DNA of 64,000 bases from Hyphomicrobiaceae bacterium (GCA_947472885.1 CANJBX010000005.1:1-64000), one strand, 5' to 3'; positions 44,458 to 55,878 are shown, counted from the stretch's first letter. Notes: generated by a model not told the origin, from the sequence alone. Numbers and translations are program-made.

Positions 44458-44577
44458 ATGTCGCCCCAGTTCCCGGATTCGCCCGTATTCAACCGCCTCG
44501 CCACCGGCGCGGTTGTCGCGGCCTTCGTCTTCATCGGCTTGTTGACTGTGGGCATCGTGCCCGGTGGCCTGCGCTGA
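44458..44577 (+). CDS. Small single-helix membrane protein (hypothetical)
   Basis: A 39-residue ORF, MSPQFPDSPVFNRLATGAV followed by VAAFVFIGLLTVGIVPGGLR, with one predicted membrane helix. GGAG lies eight bases upstream of the ATG at 44458 (an in-frame ATG at 44452 is also possible). It is too short for the ORF track. It sits between nasA and cysG, same strand. I do not recognise a family. Confidence 0.45.
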   Translation: MSPQFPDSPVFNRLATGAVVAAFVFIGLLTVGIVPGGLR

Positions 44578-44674
44578 CGGCACCGCCGATGCCGGGCAGC
44601 AACGTCAGCAACGCACTCGCAAAGACTGACGCCGAACCGCCTGTTCCCGGTCACGAGCTAAGGTAAAAGAGTTC

Positions 44675-46141
44675 ATGACCGACACCCGCAAACCCGCCGA
44701 GACACGCCCCGCCCGCATGGATGCGCTGGCGCGGCTGCCGGTGTTCTATGCGCTGGCGGGCAAGCGTGCGCTGGTCGTCGGCGGGCGCGGACCTGCGGCG
44801 TGGAAGGTCGAACTGCTTTCCGCCACCGGCGCTGCGGTCGATGTAATCGCTCACAATATTTCCGACGAGATGCGCGACGTGATTGCCGGCGCGCCGAACG
44901 GACCTGTCACCTTGCATGAACGCGCGTGGCGCGCGGAGGACATTTCCGGTGCCGCCATCGCCATCGGCGATTTCCCCGATGAGGAAGAAGCCGCGAAATT
45001 CGCCGCCGCCGCACGCGCCGCCGGCGTGCCGGTCAACGTCATCGACAAGCCGAAGTTCTGCGACTTCGCCTTCGGCGCCATCGTCAACCGCTCGCCGCTG
45101 GTCATCGGCATTTCGACCGACGGCGCGGCGCCCGTGTTCGGCCAGGCCATTCGCGCCAAGTTAGAGGCAATCCTGCCGCAAGGCTTCGCGCTGTGGGCTG
45201 CCGCTGCGCGGCGCTGGCGCGACCATGTGAAATCTTCCGGCCTGTCGTTCGAAGCGCGCCGCCGCTTCTGGCACCTGTTCACCGCACGCGCGATCCGCGA
45301 ACCCAACCACGCGCCTGCCGATGCCGATTTCGACACGCTGCTCACTGAGACGCGCAACCAGGCGCAGGCGGCGGAGGCCGGCTCCGTCACACTGGTTGGC
45401 GCAGGCCCCGGCGATCCCGAATTGCTCACGCTGAAAGCCGTGCGCGCGCTGCAATCCGCCGATGTCATTCTCTATGACGATCTGGTCGCGCGCGAAGTCC
45501 TCGATTTCGCGCGCCGCGAAGCGCGCAAGATGCTGGTCGGCAAGACCGGCTATGGCCCGTCGTGCAAACAGGAAGAAATCAACGCGCTGATGGTGCAGCT
45601 TGCGAAAGCCGGCCGCCGCGTCGTGCGCCTCAAGGGCGGCGACCCGCTGATCTTCGGCCGCGCCACGGAAGAAATCGACGCCTGCCGCAATGCCGGCATT
45701 GCGCTGGAGATCGTGCCCGGCATCACCTCGGCGCAGGGCGCTGCCGCACGGCTCGGCGTTTCGCTCACCGAACGCGCCACCGCGCGCCGCGTGCAATACA
45801 TCACCGGCCATGACCGCAAGGGCGCGCTGCCCGACGACATCGACTGGCAGAGCATCGCCGACCCCTCGACGACAACCGTGGTCTACATGCCGAAGAAGAC
45901 GCTCGGCGAACTCGCTGCCCGCGCCATCGCGCAGGGCCTCGACCCGGCGACGCCCGCGGTTGCGATTGCAGGCGCGACGCGCGCCAATGAAGTCGTAATC
46001 GCCGCACCGATTTCGCAGCTTGCGGAGAAGATCGCGCAGACAAGGCTTGAAGGCCCGGCGCTGGTGCTGATCGGCAAGGCCATGGCGGGGGCGATGGTGA
46101 AAAGCGATCCGCAAGCTGAGACGCAGCAGGCTTCGGCTTAA
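44675..46141 (+). CDS. cysG: Siroheme synthase (CysG type)
   Basis: A 488-residue trifunctional enzyme. The N-terminal third is precorrin-2 dehydrogenase/ferrochelatase (ALVVGGRGPAAWKVELLSATGA, dinucleotide site). The C-terminal part is uroporphyrinogen III methyltransferase (VTLVGAGPGDPELLTLKAVRAL; VVRLKGGDPLIFGRATEE; VVPGITSAQGAAA-like; YITGHDRKG). It makes siroheme, needed by NirA, which explains its place at the end of the nas cluster. The start at 44675 is 97 bases after the small membrane ORF. Confidence 0.95.
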   Translation: MTDTRKPAETRPARMDALARLPVFYALAGKRALVVGGRGPAAWKVELLSATGAAVDVIAHNISDEMRDVIAGAPNGPVTLHERAWRAEDISGAAIAIGDFPDEEEAAKFAAAARAAGVPVNVIDKPKFCDFAFGAIVNRSPLVIGISTDGAAPVFGQAIRAKLEAILPQGFALWAAAARRWRDHVKSSGLSFEARRRFWHLFTARAIREPNHAPADADFDTLLTETRNQAQAAEAGSVTLVGAGPGDPELLTLKAVRALQSADVILYDDLVAREVLDFARREARKMLVGKTGYGPSCKQEEINALMVQLAKAGRRVVRLKGGDPLIFGRATEEIDACRNAGIALEIVPGITSAQGAAARLGVSLTERATARRVQYITGHDRKGALPDDIDWQSIADPSTTTVVYMPKKTLGELAARAIAQGLDPATPAVAIAGATRANEVVIAAPISQLAEKIAQTRLEGPALVLIGKAMAGAMVKSDPQAETQQASA

Positions 46142-46146
46142 CTTAA

Positions 46147-46234
46147 CATACCCCTCACCCCGCGCTGCGCGCGACCCTCTCCCTCAAGGGGAGAGGGTGG
46201 ACGCGAACACAGTGAGCGGCCGGGTGAGGGGTAT
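46147..46234. repeat. REP-like palindromic repeat pair after cysG
   Basis: CCCCTCACCCCGCGCTGCGCGC, hairpin CCCTCTCCC TCAA GGGGAGAGGG, then GCGGCCGGGTGAGGGG mirror the same unit. It fills the gap between the convergent cysG and the MetE-like gene and may end both transcripts. Same family as the DUF559 inverted repeats. Confidence 0.75.
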
Positions 46235-47356
46235 CTAACCCCGCATCACTTCCAGCAGCACGCCTTCCGCCTTGCGGTGATCTTCAAGGATAATCGCAAT
46301 CGGGTCTGCCGCCTTGCTGCCGTCGTCGGTTATGAGATTGCCCGGCCGGTCGGGTGCGCGGCCGAAGCCACACGGCGCGCCGATGCCAAATTTCGGCAGA
46401 TACTTTTTGATCGCCTCGAGCTGCGGGCGAATGCCCTTCGGCCCGTGCAGGTGGTGGATCGCACCCATGTAGACGCGCGCGCCGTCATGCTTGAGATCCT
46501 TCAGCGGCGCGAAGAACGAATCCTCCGCAGAACCCAGCGTTGGAATATGCAGGAACTCGACCTGCCGCCCGGACGCCGCGGCTGCCGCATTCGACAGGAT
46601 CACCGCACCCTGCAGGCTCGGCGGCTGGCGTGACGGCCAGCCCGACAGCGTGCCGAAGCACATGTGATGGCCGAGATGCACCGCCTTCGGCATCCACGCG
46701 CAAACATCATGCGCCGGCGCACAGACGCGGGCAGCTTCTTTCTTCGCAGCCTCGACGCCATGCTCGGCGAGCGCCACATCGACCAGACGATTCTCGATGG
46801 CCAGATCCCACTGGATGGCGAGATCGTCATTCGGGATCATCTCGACGATCTTCTCGACTTCCGCGCGCAGCGCCTCGGTAAATCCCGGCGCGACCTTTTC
46901 GACGTCTTCATCGGGGAAGAAATAACGCACCGAGCTGTAGGTCAGCGGAATGCAGACCTGAAAGCGCACCCGCTGCGGAATGGTGCCGTCCTTCTTCATA
47001 TACTTGAACAGCGCGTAGGAATTGATGGCGTCGCGCGCAAAGCCAAGCCGCCAGCCCGGATCGCCAAACTTCACTTTCGTAACGCCGGGCTTCACGCGAA
47101 AACCAAACTCGTCGTGGCGGCCGCGCGGCCACCATTGCTCAACGCCGTTTTCCGGGGCGGGATACTTGATGGTCTCGAGATCAGGATGGCCGTTGAACAC
47201 CCGAAACGCGATACCATCGATCCAGTAACGCCGCGTACCGACTTCGCCGTCCGGCAGGTAGTCGAGCCATTGCCCGAGAGCGCCGCCAAAAATTCGAAAA
47301 GATTGCTCCGCAGTGTCGCATGGCAGGCTGCCTGGCAGGAAAAGTTCACCCGACAT
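46235..47356 (-). CDS. MetE/UROD-fold protein, stand-alone methyltransferase-like
   Basis: A 373-residue protein, annotated by motif only. It keeps candidate zinc ligands in MetE order: His231-x-Cys233 (HHMCFGTLSGWP), Glu267 (QVEFLHIP) and Cys329 (GAPCGFGR). The segment IQWDLAIEN is the substrate-side motif of this fold. It lacks the N-terminal MetE half. It may move methyl groups from an unknown donor to a thiol. No methionine gene is nearby. A second, diverged member of the fold is at 56834-57880. Confidence 0.6.
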   Translation of the reverse strand: MSGELFLPGSLPCDTAEQSFRIFGGALGQWLDYLPDGEVGTRRYWIDGIAFRVFNGHPDLETIKYPAPENGVEQWWPRGRHDEFGFRVKPGVTKVKFGDPGWRLGFARDAINSYALFKYMKKDGTIPQRVRFQVCIPLTYSSVRYFFPDEDVEKVAPGFTEALRAEVEKIVEMIPNDDLAIQWDLAIENRLVDVALAEHGVEAAKKEAARVCAPAHDVCAWMPKAVHLGHHMCFGTLSGWPSRQPPSLQGAVILSNAAAAASGRQVEFLHIPTLGSAEDSFFAPLKDLKHDGARVYMGAIHHLHGPKGIRPQLEAIKKYLPKFGIGAPCGFGRAPDRPGNLITDDGSKAADPIAIILEDHRKAEGVLLEVMRG

Positions 47357-47427
47357 TTCATTCCCCTTGAGTTACTTTTTTATATTTCACGCCGAACCCG
47401 GCGCGATAGCAAAGCTGTTTCGGCAGA

Positions 47428-47889
47428 CTATAGCCGCCTTTGTTGCGCACGGCGAAACGCCAGCACCAGACCCAGCGGAAAAATCCCGAACACCCAAAGC
47501 ATGTTGAAGCCGATCTGGCCCAGGAACACGTAGTCGCAGTTGGGACACCCCGCCTCGCCTGGAACGAAATAATTTTTCCGGTAAAGCACGACGGTGAGCA
47601 GCGTCAACGCCGTCACGCCCGTGATGTAGATCACGCACAATGACCGTCGGCGCAGCCGCAGTGCCGCGACCGAGGTCAGCATCGCCGGGAACGCCACCGC
47701 GAGCGAGATCATGGAAAGTACGCCAAGCTGCGAGAGCGGCCGCGACGCCTCGCACACGCGCGGCGTAATGCCTGCCTCGCTGCAAACCTGCACGAAGCTG
47801 ATCATCCAGAGGATCGCAAAGTTCAGCGCGTAAACCGCCATCGCCCATATCCACGGACGTTCCGGCAACAGGCCTTGCATAAAATTCAT
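47428..47889 (-). CDS. Four-helix membrane protein of unknown function
   Basis: A 153-residue hydrophobic protein with four predicted helices (WIWAMAVYALNFAILWMISF; LGVLSMISLAVAFPAMLTSV; LCVIYITGVTALTLLTVVLY; IGFNMLWVFGIFPLGLVLAF). Two Cys pairs (CSEAG..VCEA and CPNC) face the loops. Its ATG is directly after the stop of the upstream lipoprotein gene, so they form an operon. I do not recognise the family. Confidence 0.65.
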   Translation of the reverse strand: MNFMQGLLPERPWIWAMAVYALNFAILWMISFVQVCSEAGITPRVCEASRPLSQLGVLSMISLAVAFPAMLTSVAALRLRRRSLCVIYITGVTALTLLTVVLYRKNYFVPGEAGCPNCDYVFLGQIGFNMLWVFGIFPLGLVLAFRRAQQRRL

Positions 47890-48408
47890 CTAGCTTCCCA
47901 ACTTCTCAAGCTCGGGGAACGGCTGATAGACAGCATCGCTGCACCTGTCAGAAGACGATTCCTCAAACACTTCCCCGGCCCTTGCCGGCGTCCGTTCGGG
48001 CGCCGCCTCGCCGAACTGATCGAGCTTGCCACGGCGAAAGACCGCGATCCGCGCCTTGTTCCCGGTATAGCGGCCATCCATGTTCATGGCATTAAACCGC
48101 ACACACACCACGTAGCGTTCCCCGCGGCCCACGGATTTCAGTACCGGCGCGGAAATGGCCGCCTCACGGATATTGCGCGGGTTGTTCACATAGGAGCGGA
48201 CGGCGGCCAGAACATCGCTTTTATAGTCGGCTGGAACCGTATTGCCGGGTTCTGCATTAGCCAGCTGCCTGCTGTAGCCGTAGCGGAACATGTCTCCCCC
48301 GCAGGCCGCCAGCATGCCCGCCAGCACGAGCAGCACTACGCCGCTCGCCAGCCGGCGGACGGGTGGGCAGAAGATGTGGGAACGTAAGGATTGATGGCCT
48401 TGGGACAT
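47890..48408 (-). CDS. Small lipoprotein of unknown function
   Basis: A 172-residue protein with a lipoprotein signal: hydrophobic LASGVVLLVLAGMLAACGG with lipobox LAAC near residue 36. The mature domain (PADYKSDVLAAVRSYVNNPRNIREAAISAPVLKSVGRGERYVVCVRFNAMNMDGRYTG) resembles small alphaproteobacterial outer-membrane lipoproteins of unknown role. It abuts the membrane protein gene downstream. An earlier Met could alter the signal length slightly. Confidence 0.75.
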   Translation of the reverse strand: MSQGHQSLRSHIFCPPVRRLASGVVLLVLAGMLAACGGDMFRYGYSRQLANAEPGNTVPADYKSDVLAAVRSYVNNPRNIREAAISAPVLKSVGRGERYVVCVRFNAMNMDGRYTGNKARIAVFRRGKLDQFGEAAPERTPARAGEVFEESSSDRCSDAVYQPFPELEKLGS

Positions 48409-48733
48409 GCTGGCTTGGAAGTCTTGGGTCCGGCGTTAGTTTCAAGTGTGACACTTCGATTGTGGATGATGCGCGACAAAGCGCGCGCTGTCACCAAGAC
48501 GTTACCAATACCCGCGAATCTGTCTCCCAAGGCATCTGCTTTGTACCCGGCCCGCGTGCGTGGATTAAATCCCCGTAATCCGATGCCCCGAAACCGCCAT
48601 GCCGATGAACCGTACCTAAATACACGATCAACGGCGCGTTCAGCCGGCAAGGCGAATACTGACACCCTCGCAGCACAGCCGCGCACGCTGCTATCTCTTG
48701 AAGGTCAGCGGCGCTACTTGATGGAGCTGCAAC
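48409..48733. other. 325-base intergenic region
   Basis: Lies between the divergent lipoprotein gene and the small zinc-finger ORF. The short ORFs in the track here have no recognisable features. I see no promoter or repeat that I could support. Confidence 0.4.
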
Positions 48734-49009
48734 ATGTTCCCGCAACGTGACGTGATGGAGACCGAAGCTGGCATCGCGCCAGCCGGCACCATGCCTTTCA
48801 TCCTGCTGTCGTCTTGCCGCAAGGCGAGATCAACCTCGCACTATCTCGTCAGCGGCGCACCGACACGCTGCGCCGAATGCACCCAGGATTTCCCGGCGCA
48901 AGGCGAACACGCCGAATGCTGGCACGGCGACGACAACCGCTATTACTGCAGCGAGGTCTGCGCGGCCAAAAGCAAGGCGCGCCGCAGGCAGACAAGGAAA
49001 GCGGCGTAG
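48734..49009 (+). CDS. Small Cys-rich (zinc-finger-like) protein
   Basis: A 91-residue ORF with GGAG seven bases before its ATG. The C-terminal half has CAEC and CSEVC pairs separated by about 25 residues, plus His and Cys between (GEHAECWHGDDNRYYC), a likely zinc site, then a basic tail (KSKARRRQTRKAA). The N-terminal 35 residues are unremarkable. It ends three bases before the convergent FadJ-like gene. No family is recognised with certainty. Confidence 0.6.
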   Translation: MFPQRDVMETEAGIAPAGTMPFILLSSCRKARSTSHYLVSGAPTRCAECTQDFPAQGEHAECWHGDDNRYYCSEVCAAKSKARRRQTRKAA

Positions 49010-49012
49010 GCG

Positions 49013-51085
<2,073 letters not shown>

Positions 51086-51156
51086 TGGGAAACTCCGGTT
51101 TAATATTCGTGACTGGGATCAATTCTTGCGGCGGCAGTCATCGCAGCGGGGGCGGA

Positions 51157-51768
51157 TCAGTCTTCCGGTCCACCCTGCCAGCGCCGGACGCCGGTTTCGA
51201 TGTCAAAGAAATCCAGCAAGCGCCCAACCGTGTGGTTGACGATATCGTCCACGGTCTTCGGCTTTGAATAGAACGCCGGAACAATCGGCGCGAGGACAGC
51301 ACCGATGTCCGACAGCGTCACCATGGTGCGCAGGTGCCCGCCATGCAGCGGCGTTTCACGCACGGCGAGTACGAGCCGGCGCTTTTCCTTCAGCACGACG
51401 TCCGCCGCGCGCGAGACGAGCGAACTGGTCACGCCCGTCGCAATCTCGCTCATGGTGCGGATCGAGCACGGCACAATCACCATGCCCATGGTCTTGAACG
51501 AACCCGACGAGATCGACGCACCGATATCGCCGGCCGCATGCGTCACGGACGCGAGCGCCCTGACATCTTTGGTCTTGAGATTGGTTTCATACGCCAGCGT
51601 CATCTCCGCCGACTTGCTCATCACGAGATGCGTCTCGATATCCATGCCGCGCAGGATTTCCAGCATCCGCACGCCATAGATCACACCGGACGCGCCGGAG
51701 ATGCCGACGATCAGCCTTCGCGGCTGCGCCGAAGATTTGACAGATGGCTTGGCAGGCTTACTTGCCAT
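51157..51768 (-). CDS. ubiX: Flavin prenyltransferase UbiX
   Basis: A 203-residue flavoprotein with GISGASGVIYGVRMLEIL at the N-terminus, PCSIRTMSEIATGVTSSL and RRLVLAVRETPLHGGHL, the UbiX/Pad1 motifs. It makes prenylated FMN, the cofactor of UbiD-type decarboxylases in ubiquinone synthesis and aromatic degradation. No UbiD is in the window. The first 15 residues are a low-complexity extension. It overlaps the TIGR02444 gene by 11 bases. Confidence 0.94.
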   Translation of the reverse strand: MASKPAKPSVKSSAQPRRLIVGISGASGVIYGVRMLEILRGMDIETHLVMSKSAEMTLAYETNLKTKDVRALASVTHAAGDIGASISSGSFKTMGMVIVPCSIRTMSEIATGVTSSLVSRAADVVLKEKRRLVLAVRETPLHGGHLRTMVTLSDIGAVLAPIVPAFYSKPKTVDDIVNHTVGRLLDFFDIETGVRRWQGGPED

Positions 51769-52273
51769 CGGTTGCTGCCTTCAATGCCCGCACGAAACCA
51801 TCGACGGCGGCCTGCGGAAATGTCTTTCCCGTCGCGCTCTGGAACGCCGAGAGATTATCACGCGCGGCGGCTTCCGGCGATGCCGCCATGGACGACTTCA
51901 AGCCTTCGGACAGTTTCGCCATGGCATTGAGTTGCAGCTGCTCACCCTCGAGTTCGAGCGCCTGCACCTTCTTGCGGAACGCCAGCGCGGCTTCCTGCTC
52001 GACCAGCGGCGCGTTTTCCTTCAGCAGGCGGCGCACGCCGCGCACCGGCACGACCACATCATGCTGCCAGCCGATGGACTTCTCGCTGACCGCCTTCGCC
52101 TCGGCGACGCCAAGCGTGCGCTTCTGCGCCGACAGCCACATCAGGAACAGGATCATGTTGACGTCGATGCCGGCGGAATCCTGCAGCGTGATGGCGGCTT
52201 CGGACACGCCCTGCTGACGATAGTAACCGAGGACGAAATCCCAGATCGGCGAGGCGCTATTTTCGGTGGTCAT
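51758..52273 (-). CDS. TIGR02444 family (DUF2390) protein
   Basis: A 171-residue protein: SPIWDFVLGYYRQQGVSEAAITLQDSAGIDVNMILFLMWLSAQ at the start is the family signature (W.F....Y...GV...C..LQD..G.DVN..LF..W). The rest is mostly helical. The function is unknown. Its stop overlaps the ubiX start by 11 bases, so the two are coupled on the - strand. Confidence 0.85.
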   Translation of the reverse strand: MTTENSASPIWDFVLGYYRQQGVSEAAITLQDSAGIDVNMILFLMWLSAQKRTLGVAEAKAVSEKSIGWQHDVVVPVRGVRRLLKENAPLVEQEAALAFRKKVQALELEGEQLQLNAMAKLSEGLKSSMAASPEAAARDNLSAFQSATGKTFPQAAVDGFVRALKAATDGK

Positions 52274-52553
52274 GCAGTTCCTTCAAGGGCTGTAAGCGAG
52301 CGTTGTCCGCTCTTGATATGCGTTGCCTTGGTTTCCGGCCAGCAGTTTCCGATTTCGCGGTGCAATGGGCAATATAGCCCCGCGGCCTTCGGCCCGTGCG
52401 GCGGGCGCATATGGGCGGCCGGATTGCGCACTGGCAGAGCCCCCGCAAAGCATATAAAACGCGGCAGCATCGGGGTTCCCGGGTCATGATGGACCGGGGA
52501 ACCCGGCAACAGAAGCGCCGGCTTGCCGGCATCACGTTTTGAGGAAAGCGATC

Positions 52554-53438
52554 ATGACCGACACGACCCTGCGCACGGCGCTGGCCGATTATTCCTTCAC
52601 CAAGCCGCTCAAGAGCGGCGCGCAGACCATTCCGGGCGTGACGCTGCAGTTCGAGGAAATCAAGCCGGTCAACCGCGCCTTCGCGCCAATGGCTCGCGAG
52701 CAGAAATTCGACGTTTCGGAAATGGCGATCGTCACCTATCTGCTGGCCAAGTCTTTCAACAAGCCGATCATCCTGCTTCCCATCGTGATGATGGGCCGCT
52801 TTCAGCACAACACGATGGTCTACTCGAAAGAGCGCGGCAAGATTACCCTGCCGGACCTGCTGACGCGCCGGCTTGGCGTGCGTTCCTACACCCAGACCAC
52901 CGGCGTGTGGATTCGCGGCATTGTGCAGAACGACTACGGCGTCGATCTCAACAAGGCGAGCTGGACCGTGCAGGAAGCCGCTCACGTCCTTGAGTATCAG
53001 GACCCGCCGGAACTCAAGCGCATCGGCATGGAACACGACCTCATGAAGATGCTGCTCTCCAACGAAGTCGATGCGGTGATCTACGGCGCCGATCTGCCGG
53101 ACGATCCGCGCCTCGACACCGTGATCGAGAATCCCAAGGCCGAAGCGATGAAGTGGTACGAGAAGCACAAGTGCGTGCCGATCAATCACATGGTCTGCGT
53201 CACCGAGAAACTCGCCAGGGAAAATCCAGGCGCGGTGAAAGCCGTCTACGAGGCGCTGGTGAAGGCCAAGCAGGCCAACCCGCCGAAGCCGGGCGAACCG
53301 GATACCGCACCTTATGGCTTCGATGCCGTGCGCCCCGGCGTCGAGCTGATCGCCGAATACGCCTATCAGCAGCGCATCACGCCGAAGCGTTTTTCGTTCG
53401 ACGAAATCTTTGCGGATGCGAAGAAGATATTGGGCTGA
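52554..53438 (+). CDS. 4,5-dihydroxyphthalate decarboxylase-like / substrate-binding-fold protein
   Basis: A 294-residue protein without a signal peptide, with features like YSFTKPLKSGAQTIPGVTLQFEEI, MAREQKFDVSEMAIVTYLLAK, and GVRSYTQTTGVWIRGIVQNDYGVDL, the pattern of the DHP decarboxylase (Pht5) and periplasmic-binding-protein-like group. In phthalate degraders this enzyme makes protocatechuate. The start at 52554 (MTDTTLRTAL) follows GAGG; the ORF track begins five codons earlier. Neighbouring Rieske, Bug and ring-cleavage genes support an aromatic role. Confidence 0.75.
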   Translation: MTDTTLRTALADYSFTKPLKSGAQTIPGVTLQFEEIKPVNRAFAPMAREQKFDVSEMAIVTYLLAKSFNKPIILLPIVMMGRFQHNTMVYSKERGKITLPDLLTRRLGVRSYTQTTGVWIRGIVQNDYGVDLNKASWTVQEAAHVLEYQDPPELKRIGMEHDLMKMLLSNEVDAVIYGADLPDDPRLDTVIENPKAEAMKWYEKHKCVPINHMVCVTEKLARENPGAVKAVYEALVKAKQANPPKPGEPDTAPYGFDAVRPGVELIAEYAYQQRITPKRFSFDEIFADAKKILG

Positions 53439-53462
53439 GACGGATCAAATCCGACAAGTTGA

Positions 53463-53508
53463 AAGCGGCGCGGCTAGCCATCTCGGATAGCCGCGCCGCT
53501 TCAATTTC
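53463..53508. terminator. Bidirectional terminator
   Basis: A 14-bp perfect stem AAGCGGCGCGGCTA / TAGCCGCGCCGCTT (53463-53476, 53488-53501) with an 11-base loop and CAATTT downstream. It lies between convergent genes ending at 53438 and 53517. Confidence 0.8.
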
Positions 53509-53516
53509 GAAGCCAA

Positions 53517-54491
53517 TCAAGTCTGCGGAATCTTGGCCACCCGCACATACTCGCCCCATTCCGGGATCGCCTTCATGAACATCGCCTGGGTCTGTTCCGG
53601 CGTGCGGATCAGCGGGTCCGCACCCGACAGCGCGAGGAATTTCTTGGTGTCCTCGGTGCTGGCGATGTCGGAGAACCACTTGTTGATCTTGTCGGCGACC
53701 GGCTTCGGCGTGCCCTTCGCGACCATGACGCCCCACCACAGATTGAGATCCATCGGGACACCGGATTCCTTCATGGTCGGAATGTGCGACGCCGCCTTGA
53801 GCCGCTCGGCAGTCGAGACGGCGAGAATGCGCATGCGGCCCTCGCGCTCCTGCGCCAGCCCGAAGATCGGATCGTGGATCGCGTAGTCGAGCTTGCCGCT
53901 CTGCATTTCGTTCATGCAGTCCGACGCATTCTTGTAAAGCACCTCGACGGATTGGAGCCCCGCCGTGTTCTTGTAGAGCGTACCCATGATGATGCCGGGA
54001 TTGGCGGCGACGGCGTAGGTCGCCTTGTCGCCCTTCTGCTTCATCGCGGCTGTCAGTTCGGCAACGGTCTTGTAAGGGCTCTTGGGATCGACCATCAGCA
54101 TGAAGGCAAGGTTGCTGGTGGTGGCGATGGCATCGAGCGTCTTGCCCGGATCGACCGGCGGATTCTTGAACAGCGCCATGGTCGCGGCCACCGTCGTGCC
54201 CGCGAACAGATAAAGCGTGTAGCCGTCGGGCTTGGAGCGCGCGACATATTCAGTCGCGATGTTGCTGTTGGCGCCGGGCCGGTTCTCGACGACCACGTTG
54301 CGGCCGGAAACCACACGCAGCTTTTCGGCGAAGTAGCGCACGAAAATATCCGCGCCGCTGCCGGGTGGGAAACCGCAGATCATGTGAATATCCTGGCTCG
54401 GATATTCCTGCGCCTGCGCGCCGCGCACGCCAAAGGCGGTTGCGAGGCCGAGCGCGCCGGCCGAATACAAAAACTCTTTACGGTTGATCAT
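53517..54491 (-). CDS. Bug/TctC family tripartite tricarboxylate transporter substrate-binding protein
   Basis: A 324-residue periplasmic protein with an N-terminal signal (FLYSAGALGLATAFGVRGAQA, cleavage before QEYPSQ). Family motifs are CGFPPGSGADIFVRYFAEKL, VENRPGANSNIATEYVARS and PDGYTLYLFAGTT. Bug proteins bind carboxylates, often aromatic acids, for TctAB transporters or for sensing. No TctA/TctB genes are adjacent. It could take up the substrate of the nearby Rieske oxygenase. Confidence 0.9.
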   Translation of the reverse strand: MINRKEFLYSAGALGLATAFGVRGAQAQEYPSQDIHMICGFPPGSGADIFVRYFAEKLRVVSGRNVVVENRPGANSNIATEYVARSKPDGYTLYLFAGTTVAATMALFKNPPVDPGKTLDAIATTSNLAFMLMVDPKSPYKTVAELTAAMKQKGDKATYAVAANPGIIMGTLYKNTAGLQSVEVLYKNASDCMNEMQSGKLDYAIHDPIFGLAQEREGRMRILAVSTAERLKAASHIPTMKESGVPMDLNLWWGVMVAKGTPKPVADKINKWFSDIASTEDTKKFLALSGADPLIRTPEQTQAMFMKAIPEWGEYVRVAKIPQT

Positions 54492-54712
54492 GTTTTTCTC
54501 CCTGGCTGGCGGTCGCCGCGTTCAAAAGCGGCGGCTTGGGCGGCAGCTTGACCGGAATGCTAGCTCATACGCCGGAAAATTAGAATATCCGGGCACCGCT
54601 TTCGCAACCGCCAGCCGCGCGGCAAAGATACGCGGACGGACAGGATCGTGGGACTTCCGGGACATTCCGATCCGGCCTAGAGTTGTTCAAAATCTGACTC
54701 AGGGAGAACGGC

Positions 54713-55759
54713 ATGGGCGGCTCCTATTTCCTGCGCAACCACTGGTATATCGCGGCGCATGGTTTTGAACTTGTCGGCAAGAAGCCAGTCAAGCGCACCA
54801 TCTGCGACGAAGCCGTCGTGATTTTCCGTGGCGAGGACAACAACATCGGCATCCTGAGCGACCGCTGCCCGCACCGCTTTGCGCCGCTCTCCACCGGCGA
54901 AGTCTGCGGCAACGACATCCAGTGCGGCTATCACGGCATCCGCTTCAACCGCGACGGCGACTGCACGCATATTCCTGGCAACCTCGAAGTGCCGCACGGC
55001 TTTCGCGCCAGGCGTTACCCGGCCGTCGAGCGCCATGGCTTCGTCTGGATGTGGATGGGCGAGAAAGAAGCCGACCCATCCCTGATCCCGGACTTCCGCG
55101 AGAACAGCGATCCGGGCTGGGCGCCGGTGCCGGGCTATCTCAACATCGCCTGCAACTACCAAATCATGGTCGATAACATTCTGGATCTCACCCATGTCGT
55201 GTTCGTGCACAAGACGACGCTGGCCGGCGGCGGCGTCACCGACACGCCGCTGGAAGTGAAAGTCGAGGGCGACAGCGTGAAGGCGCAACGCGTGATGATG
55301 AATGTCGATACCGCGCCGATCTATCGCGCCGCGCGCGGACTGAACGGCAAGATCGACCGCTGGCAGATTTTTGAATCGCTGCCGCCCTGTTACGTCAAGA
55401 TCGTGCTGGGTGCGCGCGAGGCGGGCGCGACGACACCGCTCGGCGAGCCGGTGCACATGGTACTCAACGGCTTCACGCCGGAGAGCGAGAAGCGCCACCA
55501 CTATTTCTGGTCAACGACGCGGCCCTGGGCGCTCGGCGACAAGAAGGTGGACGAACTCTACAAGGGCATGATCGACCTCGCCTTCAACGAGGACAAGGAG
55601 ATCGTTGAGGAACAGCAGAAATTCATCGACGCCGATCCGGAGAATTCCCACTTCACGAATTTCGCGTTCGACCGCGCAGGCCAGTCGGCACGGCGCATCC
55701 TTCGCCGCCTGATCGACGAGGAGCAGGCGGCGGACAAGAAACTTGAGGCGGCGGAGTAG
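54713..55759 (+). CDS. Rieske aromatic ring-hydroxylating oxygenase, alpha subunit
   Basis: A 348-residue VanA/phthalate-type oxygenase. The Rieske ligands are CPHRFAPLSTG and CGYHGIRF (C-x-H...C-x2-H). The mononuclear iron region includes MVDNILDLTHVVFVHKTTL (two His). Members demethylate or hydroxylate aromatic acids with a separate reductase, which is not seen adjacent. The fragment at 1-264 belongs to the same broad family. A terminator follows and the next gene is convergent. Confidence 0.9.
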   Translation: MGGSYFLRNHWYIAAHGFELVGKKPVKRTICDEAVVIFRGEDNNIGILSDRCPHRFAPLSTGEVCGNDIQCGYHGIRFNRDGDCTHIPGNLEVPHGFRARRYPAVERHGFVWMWMGEKEADPSLIPDFRENSDPGWAPVPGYLNIACNYQIMVDNILDLTHVVFVHKTTLAGGGVTDTPLEVKVEGDSVKAQRVMMNVDTAPIYRAARGLNGKIDRWQIFESLPPCYVKIVLGAREAGATTPLGEPVHMVLNGFTPESEKRHHYFWSTTRPWALGDKKVDELYKGMIDLAFNEDKEIVEEQQKFIDADPENSHFTNFAFDRAGQSARRILRRLIDEEQAADKKLEAAE

Positions 55760-55810
55760 CGCCGAAAACCTGCCAGCTTTTTACAATATGTAGATCGCGC
55801 AGCGCCCATA

Positions 55811-55836
55811 CCCTCGTCCCTTGTGGGAGAGGGTGT
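55811..55836. repeat. Short CCCTC/GAGGG palindrome (REP-like remnant)
   Basis: ACCCTCGTCCCTTGTGGGAGAGGGTG is a short version of the CCCTCTCCC palindrome seen elsewhere in the window, after the Rieske gene. Confidence 0.45.
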
Positions 55837-55878
55837 TCGAGCAAGCCACACGGCACCAAAGACAACGCCAGAAAAAGA

